From Nocardia asteroides (GTDB taxonomy: Bacteria > Actinomycetota > Actinomycetes > Mycobacteriales > Mycobacteriaceae), in assembly GCF_900637185.1 (NCBI RefSeq), contig NZ_LR134352.1, positions 1,364,001 to 1,428,000 of the forward strand: a stretch of DNA of 64,000 nucleotides, in the 5' to 3' direction. Made by a program: the position numbers and the translations under genes. Numbering within the stretch: position 1 is the first letter of the stretch; each line of letters begins with the position of its first letter. This document shows positions 43,143 to 51,569 of the stretch, piece after piece. Under the pieces are notes generated by a model that had not been told where the DNA came from, did not search any database, and saw only the letters and a program-made list of their open reading frames with translations.

Positions 43143-43835
43143 TCAGCCGATGTAGCGCTGCAGGCGGGCCGAGAGGCGCGGTTCGAGGGCGCCGTCGGCG
43201 TCGACCCGTTCCTCCACGTAGGCCAGGTCGCCGCCCTCGACGATGCCGTAGAGCCGCTTGGCACCGCCCACCACCGCGCCGGACTGACTGCGGATCACCA
43301 CGTCGGTGGCCAGCTCCCAGGACGACTGGGTGCGCGCGGTGCCGTAGAACAGTTCGACGATGCCGGAGCTGTGGGTGAGCAGCAGTTCGAGCATCTCGTC
43401 GTCACCGTCGGTGCCGACCCGCCAGAAACCGCTCTCGCGCAGATCGGGGCGCTCGAAGTTGCCCTCGGCGTCCAGCTTCCAGCTCTGCGATTCCCAGACC
43501 AGGTAGTCGCCGCCGTCGTGCGAGACGACGATCTGCTGGCCGAAGCGGTAGTCGCCGTCGGTGGCGTGGTTGCCCTCGCCCTCGCCGCGCCACACGCCGA
43601 CCAGCGGCAGCAGCGCCAGCATGGCGTGGTTCAGGTCGGGGCCCTCGCGCAGGTTGGCGGTGTCCTCGGGCAGCGGGAGGTCCGGCAGGACCGAGATGTT
43701 TCGGACGCCGGTCTCTTTCGCGCGTTCGGCGGCGATGTTCACGGCCTCGTCGCCACTGCGACGCTCGGCCGGAGCGCCTTGCTCGTTACTCGCTCGCTCA
43801 GCCGGATCGGGACCTTCGCTCGCGAGTCCGCTCAT
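43143..43835 (-). CDS. Ferric nitrobindin-like protein (FABP-like, Rv0813c type)
   Basis: A 230-residue cytosolic protein with a ten-stranded lipocalin/FABP-like barrel. Family motifs are [10 protein letters not shown] near residue 80, [14 protein letters not shown], and the C-terminal SARLQRYIG. The nitrobindin heme-ligand histidine, normally just before the LxAxL end, is replaced here (EPRLSARL). This is a known trait of the Rv0813c branch and makes heme binding doubtful; a small lipophilic ligand is possible. The N-terminal 45 residues are low-complexity. Its ATG overlaps the stop of a 31-residue membrane peptide. Confidence 0.85.
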   Translation of the reverse strand: MSGLASEGPDPAERASNEQGAPAERRSGDEAVNIAAERAKETGVRNISVLPDLPLPEDTANLREGPDLNHAMLALLPLVGVWRGEGEGNHATDGDYRFGQQIVVSHDGGDYLVWESQSWKLDAEGNFERPDLRESGFWRVGTDGDDEMLELLLTHSSGIVELFYGTARTQSSWELATDVVIRSQSGAVVGGAKRLYGIVEGGDLAYVEERVDADGALEPRLSARLQRYIG

Positions 43836-43927
43836 GACTCGGTGAACAGCCGGTAGAAGACGTACAGGCCGAACCAGCCGATGAGGATCGACACGGCGAT
43901 GAGGAGAATCTCGAAGAAGATGACCAC
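43832..43927 (-). CDS. 31-residue single-helix membrane peptide
   Basis: GTG GTC ATC... encodes a peptide that is almost entirely one transmembrane helix ([20 protein letters not shown]), ending YRLFTES. Its stop overlaps the ATG of the nitrobindin-like gene, implying coupled translation. TAGACT (43934-43939 on the minus strand) lies six bases before the GTG, so the mRNA looks leaderless. No family is recognised. The peptide could be a membrane adaptor for the barrel protein or only a coupling ORF. Confidence 0.65.
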   Translation of the reverse strand: MVIFFEILLIAVSILIGWFGLYVFYRLFTES

Positions 43928-43961
43928 GTTCGGAGTCTAGCGACTCCGATGCGCGGACACG

Positions 43962-44007
43962 ACAACGGCCCTGGCAGTTCCCGCACAGGAACTACCAGGG
44001 CCGTTGT
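43962..44007 (-). terminator. Terminator of the sseC-cysA operon
   Basis: A 20-bp stem with one mismatch (ACAACGGCCCTGGCAGTTCC with its complement) and a 6-nt loop, eight bases after the sseC stop. Confidence 0.85.
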
Positions 44008-44014
44008 GAGGTTC

Positions 44015-44320
44015 TTACTTCGCGACCTCGACGTCCACCGAGTGGATGCCCGCGCCCTCGGGGCGGACCTCGGCCGAGCCGTTGCCCGACGAGGACAGCG
44101 CGCGCAGGGTCCACGAACCCGGCGCGGCGAAGAAGCGGAAGTCACCGGTGCCGGAGGCCACGACCTCGGCGGTGAAGTCACCGTTGCCGTCGAGCAGACG
44201 CACGAACGCGCCGCCCACCGGCTGACCGTCGGCGCTCAGGACACGGCCGGTGATGACCGTTTCCTTCTCCACGTCGACGCCGGCCGGGATGGCCTGACCC
44301 TGGGTAGGTGCTGCACACAT
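44015..44320 (-). CDS. sseC: SseC-like DUF1416 protein
   Basis: A 101-residue conserved protein of sulfur metabolism, found beside thiosulfate sulfurtransferase in mycobacteria. It is a carboxypeptidase-regulatory-like beta sandwich: TVITGRVLSADGQPVGGAFVRLLD, then GDFRFFAAPGSWTLRALS. Cys2 (MCAAPTQGQ) may be relevant to sulfur handling. The ATG is four bases after the cysA stop, so the two are cotranscribed. Biochemical function is not established. Confidence 0.88.
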   Translation of the reverse strand: MCAAPTQGQAIPAGVDVEKETVITGRVLSADGQPVGGAFVRLLDGNGDFTAEVVASGTGDFRFFAAPGSWTLRALSSSGNGSAEVRPEGAGIHSVDVEVAK

Positions 44321-44324
44321 AGAT

Positions 44325-45158
44325 TTACGCTCCCAACTCGATAGGTGCACCGACGAGCGAACCGTATTCGGTCCAGCTGCCGTCGTAGTTCTTGACGTTC
44401 TGGTGGCCCAGCAGCTCCTGCAGCACGAACCAGGTGTGCGAGGAACGCTCACCGATACGGCAGTAGGCGATGGTCTCCTTCTCGCCGTCCAGGCCCGCGT
44501 CCTTGTACAGCTCGGCGAGCTCGGCGTCGGAACGGAAGGTGCCGTCCTCGTTGGCCGCCTTGCTCCACGGCACGTTGATCGCGCCGGGGATGTGGCCGGG
44601 ACGCTGGCTCTGCTCCTGCGGCAGGTGCGCCGGAGCCAGGATCTTGCCCGAGAACTCGTCGGGCGAACGCACGTCGACCAGGTTCTTGGTGCCGATGGCG
44701 GCGATGACCTCGTCGCGGAACGCGCGGATCGAGGTGTCGGGGGCGGCGGCCTTGTACTGGGTGGCCGGGCGCGAGACCGCGTCACGCGAGAGCGGGCGAC
44801 CGTCGAGCTCCCACTTCTTGCGGCCGCCGTCGAGCAGCTTGACGTCGTTGTGGCCGTACAGCTTGAAGTACCAGTAGGCGTACGCCGCGAACCAGTTGTT
44901 GTTGCCGCCGTAGAGCACGACGGTGTCGTCGTTGGCGATGCCGCGCGCGGAGAGCAGGTCGGAGAACTGCTCCTGGTTCACGAAGTCGCGACGAACCTGA
45001 TCCTGCAGGTCGGTCTTCCAGTCCAGCCGGACGGCGCCCTCGATGTGGCCACCCTCGTAGGCGGAGGTGTCCTCGTCGACCTCGACGAAGACGACGCCGG
45101 GGGCGTTGAGGTTCTCTTCGGCCCAGTCAACGGAGACCAGGACATCGGAGCGAGCCAT
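44325..45158 (-). CDS. cysA: Thiosulfate sulfurtransferase (rhodanese)
   Basis: A 277-residue tandem rhodanese. The catalytic cysteine sits in AYCRIGERSSHTW near residue 233 of the second domain; the first domain (VSVDWAEENLNAPGVVFVEV) lacks it. The loop CRIGERS favours thiosulfate over mercaptopyruvate. It corresponds to CysA2/CysA3 and forms part of an operon with the DUF4395 and sseC genes, downstream of a Cys-rich leader peptide. Confidence 0.93.
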   Translation of the reverse strand: MARSDVLVSVDWAEENLNAPGVVFVEVDEDTSAYEGGHIEGAVRLDWKTDLQDQVRRDFVNQEQFSDLLSARGIANDDTVVLYGGNNNWFAAYAYWYFKLYGHNDVKLLDGGRKKWELDGRPLSRDAVSRPATQYKAAAPDTSIRAFRDEVIAAIGTKNLVDVRSPDEFSGKILAPAHLPQEQSQRPGHIPGAINVPWSKAANEDGTFRSDAELAELYKDAGLDGEKETIAYCRIGERSSHTWFVLQELLGHQNVKNYDGSWTEYGSLVGAPIELGA

Positions 45159-45188
45159 GTTGTTCCTTTCAGAGATGACTTGCAGGGG

Positions 45189-45659
45189 TCAGAACGGTGC
45201 CGGGGCAGTGGTCCGGCGGAGGCGGGCCACCAGCGGGTAGATCTGGCAGCCCAGGCAGACCCCGAACGCCGCGTTCAGGAACGCCGCGAACAGGGCGAAG
45301 CCGGCGAACACCGCGCCGACGATCGGGGAGCCGAGCGCGAAGCCCAGCAGGGAGAGACCGGCGAACACGAAGCCGAGCAGCTGCGCGAAACGCAGCGGTG
45401 GCACGGGCTCGGTCTCGGTGGGCGGACCCAGCCGCGGCGCCACGAACGCCGCGTAGATCCGGCCGTAGGGGTGCTTGGCCGGGCCGCCCGCCGCGCCGAT
45501 CGCGAACACGACGGCCTGCAGGCCGATCAGGATCGCGGCGGCGACGGTGGAGAAAGCGGCGGTGACGAGCACCAGGACCAGCACGCCGGTGGTCACCCAG
45601 GCCACGAAACGCGGCCCGCGGACGTCCACGCGGGGCGGGGAATCAGGGGAAATGGTCAT
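45189..45659 (-). CDS. DUF4395 membrane protein
   Basis: A 156-residue protein with four transmembrane helices and the DUF4395 pattern: RFVAWVTTGVLVLVLVTAAF, GPAKHPYGRIYAAFVAPRL, and a late NAAFGVCLGCQIYPL containing two cysteines (CLGC) in the last helix. The family commonly neighbours thioredoxin and rhodanese genes, suggesting a role in membrane sulfur or thiol transfer. It is the first structural gene after the leader peptide. Confidence 0.82.
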   Translation of the reverse strand: MTISPDSPPRVDVRGPRFVAWVTTGVLVLVLVTAAFSTVAAAILIGLQAVVFAIGAAGGPAKHPYGRIYAAFVAPRLGPPTETEPVPPLRFAQLLGFVFAGLSLLGFALGSPIVGAVFAGFALFAAFLNAAFGVCLGCQIYPLVARLRRTTAPAPF

Positions 45660-45749
45660 TGTGCGAACTCCTGCGCTGAGATGAGTCTGTTGACTTCGGA
45701 TCTGCCAGTTCGCCGGGGGATCGAGACGATCACTCGCGCGGCGGACATA

Positions 45750-45785
45750 GGTCGGCGTCAGGAATCTCGTTCAGAGATGCCGACC
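45750..45785 (-). promoter_or_regulatory. Hairpin directly after the Cys-rich leader ORF
   Basis: On the minus strand GGTCGGC pairs with GCCGACC, and inside them ATCTC-TGAAC-GAGAT forms a second stem. The structure begins two bases after the leader stop codon. Ribosome stalling in the leader would change its folding, the geometry expected for attenuation. Confidence 0.65.
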
Positions 45786-45787
45786 GT

Positions 45788-45853
45788 TCAGCGGCACAGG
45801 CAGCAACAACCACCGAGCCGACACAGATCAACTGTGCGGCGTCGGGTGAGCAT
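45788..45853 (-). CDS. Cys-rich leader peptide (Ms5788A-like)
   Basis: A 21-residue ORF starting MLTRRRTVDL and ending CRLGGCCCLCR: five cysteines in the last eleven residues, three of them consecutive. Similar Cys-rich leader peptides lie ahead of sulfur genes in Mycobacterium (Ms4527A and Ms5788A types) and attenuate downstream expression according to cysteine supply. Here it precedes the DUF4395-cysA-sseC operon. A -10-like TAAACT lies about 30 bases upstream. It is too short for routine gene callers. Confidence 0.85.
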   Translation of the reverse strand: MLTRRRTVDLCRLGGCCCLCR

Positions 45854-45881
45854 CAGCTCGTGGTCGGATTGCACGGGAAGT

Positions 45882-45887
45882 AGTTTA
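45882..45887 (-). promoter_or_regulatory. -10 element of the sulfur operon
   Basis: TAAACT on the minus strand, about 30 bases upstream of the leader ATG. The -35 is poor (GACATT at 16-17 bp), so an activator may be needed. Confidence 0.45.
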
Positions 45888-45935
45888 CCCGGTCTCCCCG
45901 GGAAATGTCTCGGGGCCCCGGAACAGGGGGCTGGA

Positions 45936-46370
45936 TCACACCGTCAGCGGTTCGAGCGCGGTGCGCAGATCGCCCGCCTTCGGCACCCCGGAGATGCGGA
46001 AACGCTCCTTGCCCGCGGCGTCGAAGACGAAGGTCGTCGGCAGCGAGAGGACGTTGAGTTCCTTGGCCAGCGCGGGATCGGCGTCGATGTCGATCTCGAT
46101 GTCGCGCGGCGCGTTCGGGGAATCGGACAGATCGGCGGTGACGCCGGCGACCACCCGCCGGACCGCGTCGCACGGGCCGCACCAGTCGGCCGAGAAGTGC
46201 AGGACCGCGGGGCTGGCGCCGAGGACGCCCGCCGCGCCGAGCAGCCGGGCGCGCTGCGCGGTCTCCGGATCGAGCGTGGCCGGGCGCACCCGGCCCTGGT
46301 TGCGGCGTAGCAGCAGCCCGACCGCCACGGCGGCCAGCACGACGGCGGCGAGGATGACGATTTCGATCAT
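45936..46370 (-). CDS. Membrane-anchored thioredoxin-like protein
   Basis: A 144-residue protein with one N-terminal helix (MIEIVILAAVVLAAVAVGLL) and a thioredoxin domain with active site FSADWCGPCDAVR (near residue 65) and the cis-proline LSLPTTFVF. It corresponds to the gene called thiX in mycobacteria. The helix probably tethers the domain with a cell-surface or cytoplasmic orientation that cannot be settled here. Its ATG overlaps the stop of the LmeA-like gene (ATGA). Confidence 0.88.
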   Translation of the reverse strand: MIEIVILAAVVLAAVAVGLLLRRNQGRVRPATLDPETAQRARLLGAAGVLGASPAVLHFSADWCGPCDAVRRVVAGVTADLSDSPNAPRDIEIDIDADPALAKELNVLSLPTTFVFDAAGKERFRISGVPKAGDLRTALEPLTV

Positions 46371-47212
46371 GGTTGCAGCAATCGGTCCAGGTCGATGGTC
46401 AGGGAGCGGCCGACCCCGTAGACGATGATCTGGCCACCTTTGGCCTCCACCTCGGTGGGGGCGATGCCGAACGGCAGTTCTTTCGTATCGATGGTACGGC
46501 TGAACCGCTCGAGCACCGCCGGGCGATCGACGTCGAGGATCTCGGTCTTGGTGCTCGCGGCCGGGGTGTCGGCGGTGGAGGACCGGTCGGTGTAGAAGCG
46601 GGTGGCCTGGATCCGGATCTTGTCGCCGTCCAGCATCAGATCGGCCTCTACCTGCACTTCGACCCTGGTCGTCGTGGAGGTCGGCATGACGCCGGGGCCG
46701 AGGATGCGGCCGTTCGGCGCGATCGGCAGTGTGCCCTTGAGCACATGCGCGCCCGCGGTGGTGAGTCCGGAGCCGCCGGAACCGCCGGTGCCGTCGGACT
46801 TGTCGGCGGGCGGGCCGAGGACCTGGAGGTCGGGAATGCCGAACAGGCGGCCGAGTTCGGTGGGCTCGATCGCCATCTGGGCCTCGACGCGGTCGACCTG
46901 GACCGTGCGCGCCGTGCCGTCGAGCAGCTGCCCGACCGGGGCGTGCAGGCCGTAGAGGTTGGCCTCGAGCGCGATCTCGCCCGGAATATCGGGGCGCATG
47001 CTGCGGGCCCGGATCAGCACGTCGTCGTAGCGGCCCGACGCCGCCTGGGCGAAGAAGGGGAATCCCTTGACGGTCACTTCGGGGTCGGCCGACAACTCGG
47101 CTCCGGCCCGCAACTGCCGCGAGACGTGGTACTCCGTGTAGGCGGCGGCGCCGAAATCGATCACCACCGCCACCCCGGCCAGGCACAGCAGCCCGATGAT
47201 CAGCTTGCGCAT
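46367..47212 (-). CDS. DUF2993 (LmeA-like) exported protein
   Basis: A 281-residue protein with an N-terminal signal or anchor helix (LIIGLLCLAGVAVVIDFGAAA) and a DUF2993 domain: VTVKGFPFFAQAASGRYDDV is the classic opening. Mycobacterial LmeA of this family binds phosphoinositides in the periplasm and supports mannan elongation. Start ATG 47212 is used because TAGGCT on the minus strand lies seven bases upstream; the longer open frame lacks support. A Gly/Ser linker (GTGGSGGSG) lies mid-protein. Confidence 0.82.
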   Translation of the reverse strand: MRKLIIGLLCLAGVAVVIDFGAAAYTEYHVSRQLRAGAELSADPEVTVKGFPFFAQAASGRYDDVLIRARSMRPDIPGEIALEANLYGLHAPVGQLLDGTARTVQVDRVEAQMAIEPTELGRLFGIPDLQVLGPPADKSDGTGGSGGSGLTTAGAHVLKGTLPIAPNGRILGPGVMPTSTTTRVEVQVEADLMLDGDKIRIQATRFYTDRSSTADTPAASTKTEILDVDRPAVLERFSRTIDTKELPFGIAPTEVEAKGGQIIVYGVGRSLTIDLDRLLQP

Positions 47213-47397
47213 GCGAGCCAGCCTATCCGGCGCCCCCCTCCGGGCCACGCCCGCGCCGACTCGTCCCGGCTTCGGCACCATGAGGCGAGGTCATGGCCGC
47301 GCACACGCTAATGTTGCACACGACTTACCTGTGTTTCGGCGACGTAGCTGCGCGGCTGCTGTCGTCCGCGCCGGCCACGAGATAGGAGGAGAGCCCG

Positions 47398-48162
47398 GTG
47401 GAGCTGCTCCTGCTGACCTCCGACCCCAACCCCGATTCGGTGTTGCCGTCGTTGTCCCTGCTGGCACACAACGTGCGGCCCGCGCCGACCGAGGTGTCGT
47501 CGCTGCTAGAGGCGGGTAGCGCCGACGTGGCGCTGGTCGACGCGAGAACCGATCTCGCCGCCGCCCGCGGCCTGTGCAGGCTGCTCGGCAGCACCGGGTC
47601 GTCGGTGCCGGTGGTGGCCGTGCTGACCGAGGGCGGCCTGGTGGCCGTCAACGCGGACTGGGGCCTGGACGACATCCTGCTGCCCGGCACCGGCCCGGCC
47701 GAACTCGACGCACGCCTGCGGCTGCTGGTCGGCCGCAACGGCGGCGTGGCCAGCCCGGAGAACACGGGCAAGATCACCCTGGGTGAGCTGGTGATCGACG
47801 AGGGCACCTACACCGCGCGGCTGCGCGGACGCCCGCTCGACCTCACCTACAAGGAATTCGAGCTGCTCAAGTACCTCGCCCAGCACGCGGGCCGGGTGTT
47901 CACCCGCGCCCAGCTGCTGCAGGAGGTGTGGGGCTACGACTTCTTCGGCGGCACCCGCACCGTCGACGTGCACGTGCGGCGCCTGCGCGCCAAGCTGGGC
48001 AGCGAGTACGAGTCGCTGATCGGCACCGTGCGCAATGTCGGCTACAAGGCGGTCCGTCCGGCCAGGACGCCCGCCGCCAAGGGCGAGGTGGTGAGTTTCG
48101 CCGACGACGATGTCGACGGCGACGAGTCCTTCGCCCCGGTCAACAACGGCACCGCGCAGTAG
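47398..48162 (+). CDS. glnR: OmpR-type regulator GlnR
   Basis: A 254-residue orphan response regulator controlling nitrogen assimilation. The receiver domain has the atypical GlnR form, with the aspartate position in [15 protein letters not shown]. The winged-helix domain reads [35 protein letters not shown] and [21 protein letters not shown] precedes the GTG. No cognate kinase is nearby, as usual for GlnR. mshD follows 26 bp later. Confidence 0.92.
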   Translation: MELLLLTSDPNPDSVLPSLSLLAHNVRPAPTEVSSLLEAGSADVALVDARTDLAAARGLCRLLGSTGSSVPVVAVLTEGGLVAVNADWGLDDILLPGTGPAELDARLRLLVGRNGGVASPENTGKITLGELVIDEGTYTARLRGRPLDLTYKEFELLKYLAQHAGRVFTRAQLLQEVWGYDFFGGTRTVDVHVRRLRAKLGSEYESLIGTVRNVGYKAVRPARTPAAKGEVVSFADDDVDGDESFAPVNNGTAQ

Positions 48163-48188
48163 CGCTCTCGACGGGGGAGGACGGCCCG

Positions 48189-49097
48189 ATGCCGCAGACA
48201 GCAACCCTGACCTGGACCGACCGGGTCGAGCCCGCGACCGCGACGCGCATTCGCGCGCTGCTCGACCGGGCCAGGGCCGCCGACGGCGTCGCCCCGGTGT
48301 CCGAGCAGGCCGTGCTCTCGCTGGCCGCCGTCGACCCGTCGACCAGGCAGCTGCTCGCTGAACGCGCGGGCGAGATCGTGGGCTACGCGAATCTCGTTGC
48401 GGCACATGACGAACACCCCGCGATGGCCGAGGTCGCCGTGGACCCGGACGCGCGCAACGCCGGGATCGGCGCCGAGCTGGTGCGCACCGCGCTGGCCGAG
48501 GGTGGACCCGGCGCCCGGGTGTGGGCGCACGGTGATCTGCCCGCGGCGAAGGCGCTGGCGACCGGGCTGGGGCTGGTCACCGCGCGGGAGCTGTGGCAGA
48601 TGCGCAGGTCGCTGGCAACACCGGAGCTACCGGAGCTGGTGGTGCCCGACGATCTGGTCCTGCGCACCTACGCCGGGCCCGCCGACGACGCCGAACTGCT
48701 GCGGGTCAACAACGCGGCCTTCGCCTGGCATCCGGAGCAGGGCGGCTGGACCGAGGCCGACATCGCCGCCCGGCGCGCGGAGTCCTGGTTCGATCCGGCG
48801 GGCCTGTTCCTGGCGTTCGACGCCGCCGATCCGGAGCGGCTGCTCGGCTTCCACTGGACCAAGGCGCATCCCGACGCCGCGCCCGCGGGCGAGGTCTACG
48901 TGGTCGGCATCGACCCGGCCGCGCAGGGCCGTGGCCTCGGCAGGCTGCTGACCCTGGCGGGATTGCGGCATCTGCGCGCCGAGGGACTCACCGAGGTGCT
49001 GCTCTACACCGAGGCCGACAACACCGCCGCCGTCCACACCTACACTCGGCTGGGCTTCGCGCCCGCCCACATCGACGTCGCCTACGCCGCCTCCTGA
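48189..49097 (+). CDS. mshD: Mycothiol synthase
   Basis: A 302-residue tandem GNAT acetyltransferase that acetylates Cys-GlcN-Ins in the last step of mycothiol synthesis. Acetyl-CoA loops are seen in both halves: [17 protein letters not shown] and [19 protein letters not shown]. The C-terminal ending [18 protein letters not shown] is diagnostic. ATG 48189 has GGGGGAGG upstream. Mycothiol supports the placement of the organism in Actinobacteria. Confidence 0.95.
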   Translation: MPQTATLTWTDRVEPATATRIRALLDRARAADGVAPVSEQAVLSLAAVDPSTRQLLAERAGEIVGYANLVAAHDEHPAMAEVAVDPDARNAGIGAELVRTALAEGGPGARVWAHGDLPAAKALATGLGLVTARELWQMRRSLATPELPELVVPDDLVLRTYAGPADDAELLRVNNAAFAWHPEQGGWTEADIAARRAESWFDPAGLFLAFDAADPERLLGFHWTKAHPDAAPAGEVYVVGIDPAAQGRGLGRLLTLAGLRHLRAEGLTEVLLYTEADNTAAVHTYTRLGFAPAHIDVAYAAS

Positions 49098-49120
49098 GCG
49101 GTGCGAGACACCTCACACCA

Positions 49121-49136
49121 CGGCGGATTTCCGCCG
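49121..49136 (+). terminator. Short hairpin after mshD
   Basis: CGGCGGA-TT-TCCGCCG (allowing a tight loop) 23 bp after the stop codon; modest strength. Confidence 0.5.
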
Positions 49137-49222
49137 CACCGCTGAATAGTGGGCGCATGACCGGGTACGCCGGAGTAAAACTGGGGCAAACGTCACATTC
49201 GCGGCCCTATTCGCGCCGGGCT

Positions 49223-49244
49223 GTTCATTCTCCGTTAACCCACG
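49223..49244 (+). promoter_or_regulatory. PHO-box-like direct repeats upstream of pstS
   Basis: GTTCATTCTCC and GTTAACCCACG are adjacent 11-bp units starting with GTT, the spacing of actinobacterial PHO boxes (unit type GTTCACC). CTGTCAACC follows near 49254. They lie about 150 bp before pstS in a 293-bp gene-free region and are probable sites for a PhoP/RegX3-type regulator. Confidence 0.55.
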
Positions 49245-49390
49245 TCGGGCCAACTGTCAACCGGGCGACTTTAAGTTACTTCTGGGCGGCACAGTCGTCG
49301 CCTGGTGCACGCGTTCCCCCGCGATCCGCACCCCCAACTCGCCCGGGCCGGTGAGGGACCGAGCGAGTCGTCAGCAATGTCGGAGGAAAA

Positions 49391-50500
49391 GTGAACTTCA
49401 AGCGCACCAGTGCCCTGGTCGGTGTCCTCGCCGTGGGCACCATGACCCTGGCGGCCTGTGGCAGCGACGACAACGCCACCGCCGGCGGCAGCGACGCCAA
49501 CACCAGCGTCGACTGCGGCGGCAAGAAGGCGCTCAAGGCGTCCGGCGCCTCCTCGCAGAAGAACGCCATGGAGCGCTTCGTCGCCGCCTACGAGCAGAAC
49601 TGCGACGGCTACACCCTGAACTACACCTCCAGCGGCTCCGGCGCAGGCGTGAACGAGTTCATCGGCGCCCAGACCGACTTCGGTGGCTCCGACTCCGCGC
49701 TGAGCTCGAAGAAGGAAGAGCCGGCCAAGGCCCAGGAGCGCTGCGGCGCCCCGGCGTGGAACCTGCCCACCGTCTTCGGCCCGATCGCCATCACCTACAA
49801 CGTCGACGGCGTGACCGACCTGGTCCTCGACGGCCCGACCGCCGCCAAGGTGTTCAACGGCTCAGTCGCCACCTGGGACGCCCCGGAGATCAAGGCGCTG
49901 AACCCCAACGCCAAGCTGCCCTCGGAGAAGATCGCCGTGATCTTCCGCTCCGACGAGTCGGGCACCACCGACAACTTCCAGCTCTACCTCGACGCCGCCT
50001 CCGACGGCGCGTGGGGCAAGGGCGGCGGCAAGACCTTCAACGGCGGCGTCGGTGAAGGCGCCAAGGGCAACGAGGGCACCTCGGCCGCGATCAAGAACAC
50101 CAAGAACTCGATCACCTACAACGAGTGGTCCTTCGCCAAGGCGCAGAACCTGTCGATCGCGCAGATCATCACCTCCGCGTCCAAGGACCCGGTCAAGCTG
50201 TCGGCCGAGACCGCCGCCAAGTCGATCGACGGCGTGAAGGTCAAGGGCGAGGGCAACGACCTGGTGCTCGACACCAGCTCGTTCTACAAGCCGACCGTCG
50301 CGGGCTCCTACCCGATCATGATGGCGACCTACGAGATCGTGTGCTCGAAGTACGCCGACGCCGACACCAGCAAGGCCGTCAAGGCGTTCCTGACCTCGGT
50401 CGTCACCAACGGCCAGAACGGTCTCGCCGACGCCGGCTACGTGCCGCTGCCGGACGCGTTCAAGACCAAGCTGACCACCGCGATCAACGCCATCTCCTGA
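49391..50500 (+). CDS. pstS: Phosphate-binding lipoprotein PstS
   Basis: A 369-residue high-affinity phosphate receptor. Its signal peptide ends in lipobox LAACGS (Cys23). Phosphate-contact segments are [38 protein letters not shown] and [15 protein letters not shown]. The GTG start has GGAGG eight bases upstream. It is separated from pstC by a strong hairpin that may give pstS mRNA in excess of the permease genes. Confidence 0.96.
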   Translation: MNFKRTSALVGVLAVGTMTLAACGSDDNATAGGSDANTSVDCGGKKALKASGASSQKNAMERFVAAYEQNCDGYTLNYTSSGSGAGVNEFIGAQTDFGGSDSALSSKKEEPAKAQERCGAPAWNLPTVFGPIAITYNVDGVTDLVLDGPTAAKVFNGSVATWDAPEIKALNPNAKLPSEKIAVIFRSDESGTTDNFQLYLDAASDGAWGKGGGKTFNGGVGEGAKGNEGTSAAIKNTKNSITYNEWSFAKAQNLSIAQIITSASKDPVKLSAETAAKSIDGVKVKGEGNDLVLDTSSFYKPTVAGSYPIMMATYEIVCSKYADADTSKAVKAFLTSVVTNGQNGLADAGYVPLPDAFKTKLTTAINAIS

Positions 50501-50540
50501 TCGCTTCCTGGCCATGACCATGCACCCCGAGGTGACCGCG

Positions 50541-50568
50541 GTGGGCTCGTCGAATTCGACGAGCCCAC
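50541..50568 (+). terminator. pstS-pstC intercistronic hairpin
   Basis: GTGGGCTCGTCGAA followed by its exact complement, a perfect 28-bp palindrome. It lies 40 bp after pstS and 23 bp before the preferred pstC start. No U tract follows, so it should attenuate or stabilise the upstream mRNA rather than fully terminate. Confidence 0.75.
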
Positions 50569-50591
50569 GGGCGGCCGGAGATACTGCGAAT

Positions 50592-51569
50592 ATGCCGACC
50601 GAACCGAAAATCGACAAGGCCCCTGAGTCGGGTCGCGTGGGCCGTCTGAACGCCGAGACGGTCTTCCGGTGGCTGGCCACCGCTGCGGGTGCGACGATCG
50701 TCGCGGCCATCGCGTTGATCGCACTGTTTCTGCTGATCCGCGCGGTGCCGTCGGTCCAGGCCGACGAGGTCAACTTCTTCACCAGCACCGAGTTCGCCAC
50801 CGGCGACGCCAATCACCTGCGGTTCGGCATCCGCGATCTGTTCATGGTGACCGTGCTGAGCTCGATCTTCGCGCTGATCATCGCGGTGCCGATCGGCATC
50901 GGCGTCGCGCTGTTCCTGACCCAGTACGCGCCGGCCCGGCTGTCGCGGCCGTTCTCCATGCTGGTCGACCTGCTGGCGGCGGTTCCGTCCATCGTGTTCG
51001 GTCTGTGGGGCGTGCTGGTGCTCGCGCCGCAGATCGGCCCGGTGCAGGAATTCCTGAACCGCAATCTGGGCTGGTTCTTCCTGTTCTCGCACACCGAGGG
51101 CGGCGTCTCGATCAACAGCGGCGGCACGATCTTCACCGCGGGCATCGTGCTCGCGGTGATGATCCTGCCCATCATCACCTCGGTCTCCCGCGAGGTGTTC
51201 GCGCTCACGCCCCGCGCCCACGTCGAGGCCGCCCAGGCCCTCGGCGCCACCAAGTGGGAAGTGGTGCGGATGACCGTGCTGCCCTACGGGCGCTCCGGTG
51301 TGATCGCCGGATCCATGCTCGGTCTCGGCCGCGCGCTCGGCGAGACCATCGCCGTGCTCATCGTCCTGCGCACCGCGACGGTGCCCGGCGAGTGGTCGCT
51401 GTTCGACGGCGGCTACACCTTCGCTTCCAAGATCGCCTCGGCGGCCTCGGAGTTCAGCGCACCGCTGCCGACCGGTGCCTACATCGCCGCCGGCTTCGTG
51501 TTGTTCGCGCTGACCTTCATCGTCAACGCGCTGGCTCGGCTGGCCGCCGGTGGAAAGGTGAACGGCTGA
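50592..51569 (+). CDS. pstC: Phosphate ABC transporter permease PstC
   Basis: A 325-residue permease with six helices and PstC features: [57 protein letters not shown], and the coupling loop [15 protein letters not shown]. The frame is open from ATG 50514, but those 26 codons read through the hairpin palindrome and lack a ribosome site, so ATG 50592 (GGAG upstream) is used. pstA overlaps its stop. Confidence 0.94.
   Translation: MPTEPKIDKAPESGRVGRLNAETVFRWLATAAGATIVAAIALIALFLLIRAVPSVQADEVNFFTSTEFATGDANHLRFGIRDLFMVTVLSSIFALIIAVPIGIGVALFLTQYAPARLSRPFSMLVDLLAAVPSIVFGLWGVLVLAPQIGPVQEFLNRNLGWFFLFSHTEGGVSINSGGTIFTAGIVLAVMILPIITSVSREVFALTPRAHVEAAQALGATKWEVVRMTVLPYGRSGVIAGSMLGLGRALGETIAVLIVLRTATVPGEWSLFDGGYTFASKIASAASEFSAPLPTGAYIAAGFVLFALTFIVNALARLAAGGKVNG

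Noticed and set aside
50514..50591. N-terminal extension of PstC from ATG 50514
   Set aside because: The extension would be encoded by a perfect 28-bp palindrome and has no ribosome site; MPTEPK at 50592 gives a normal start.
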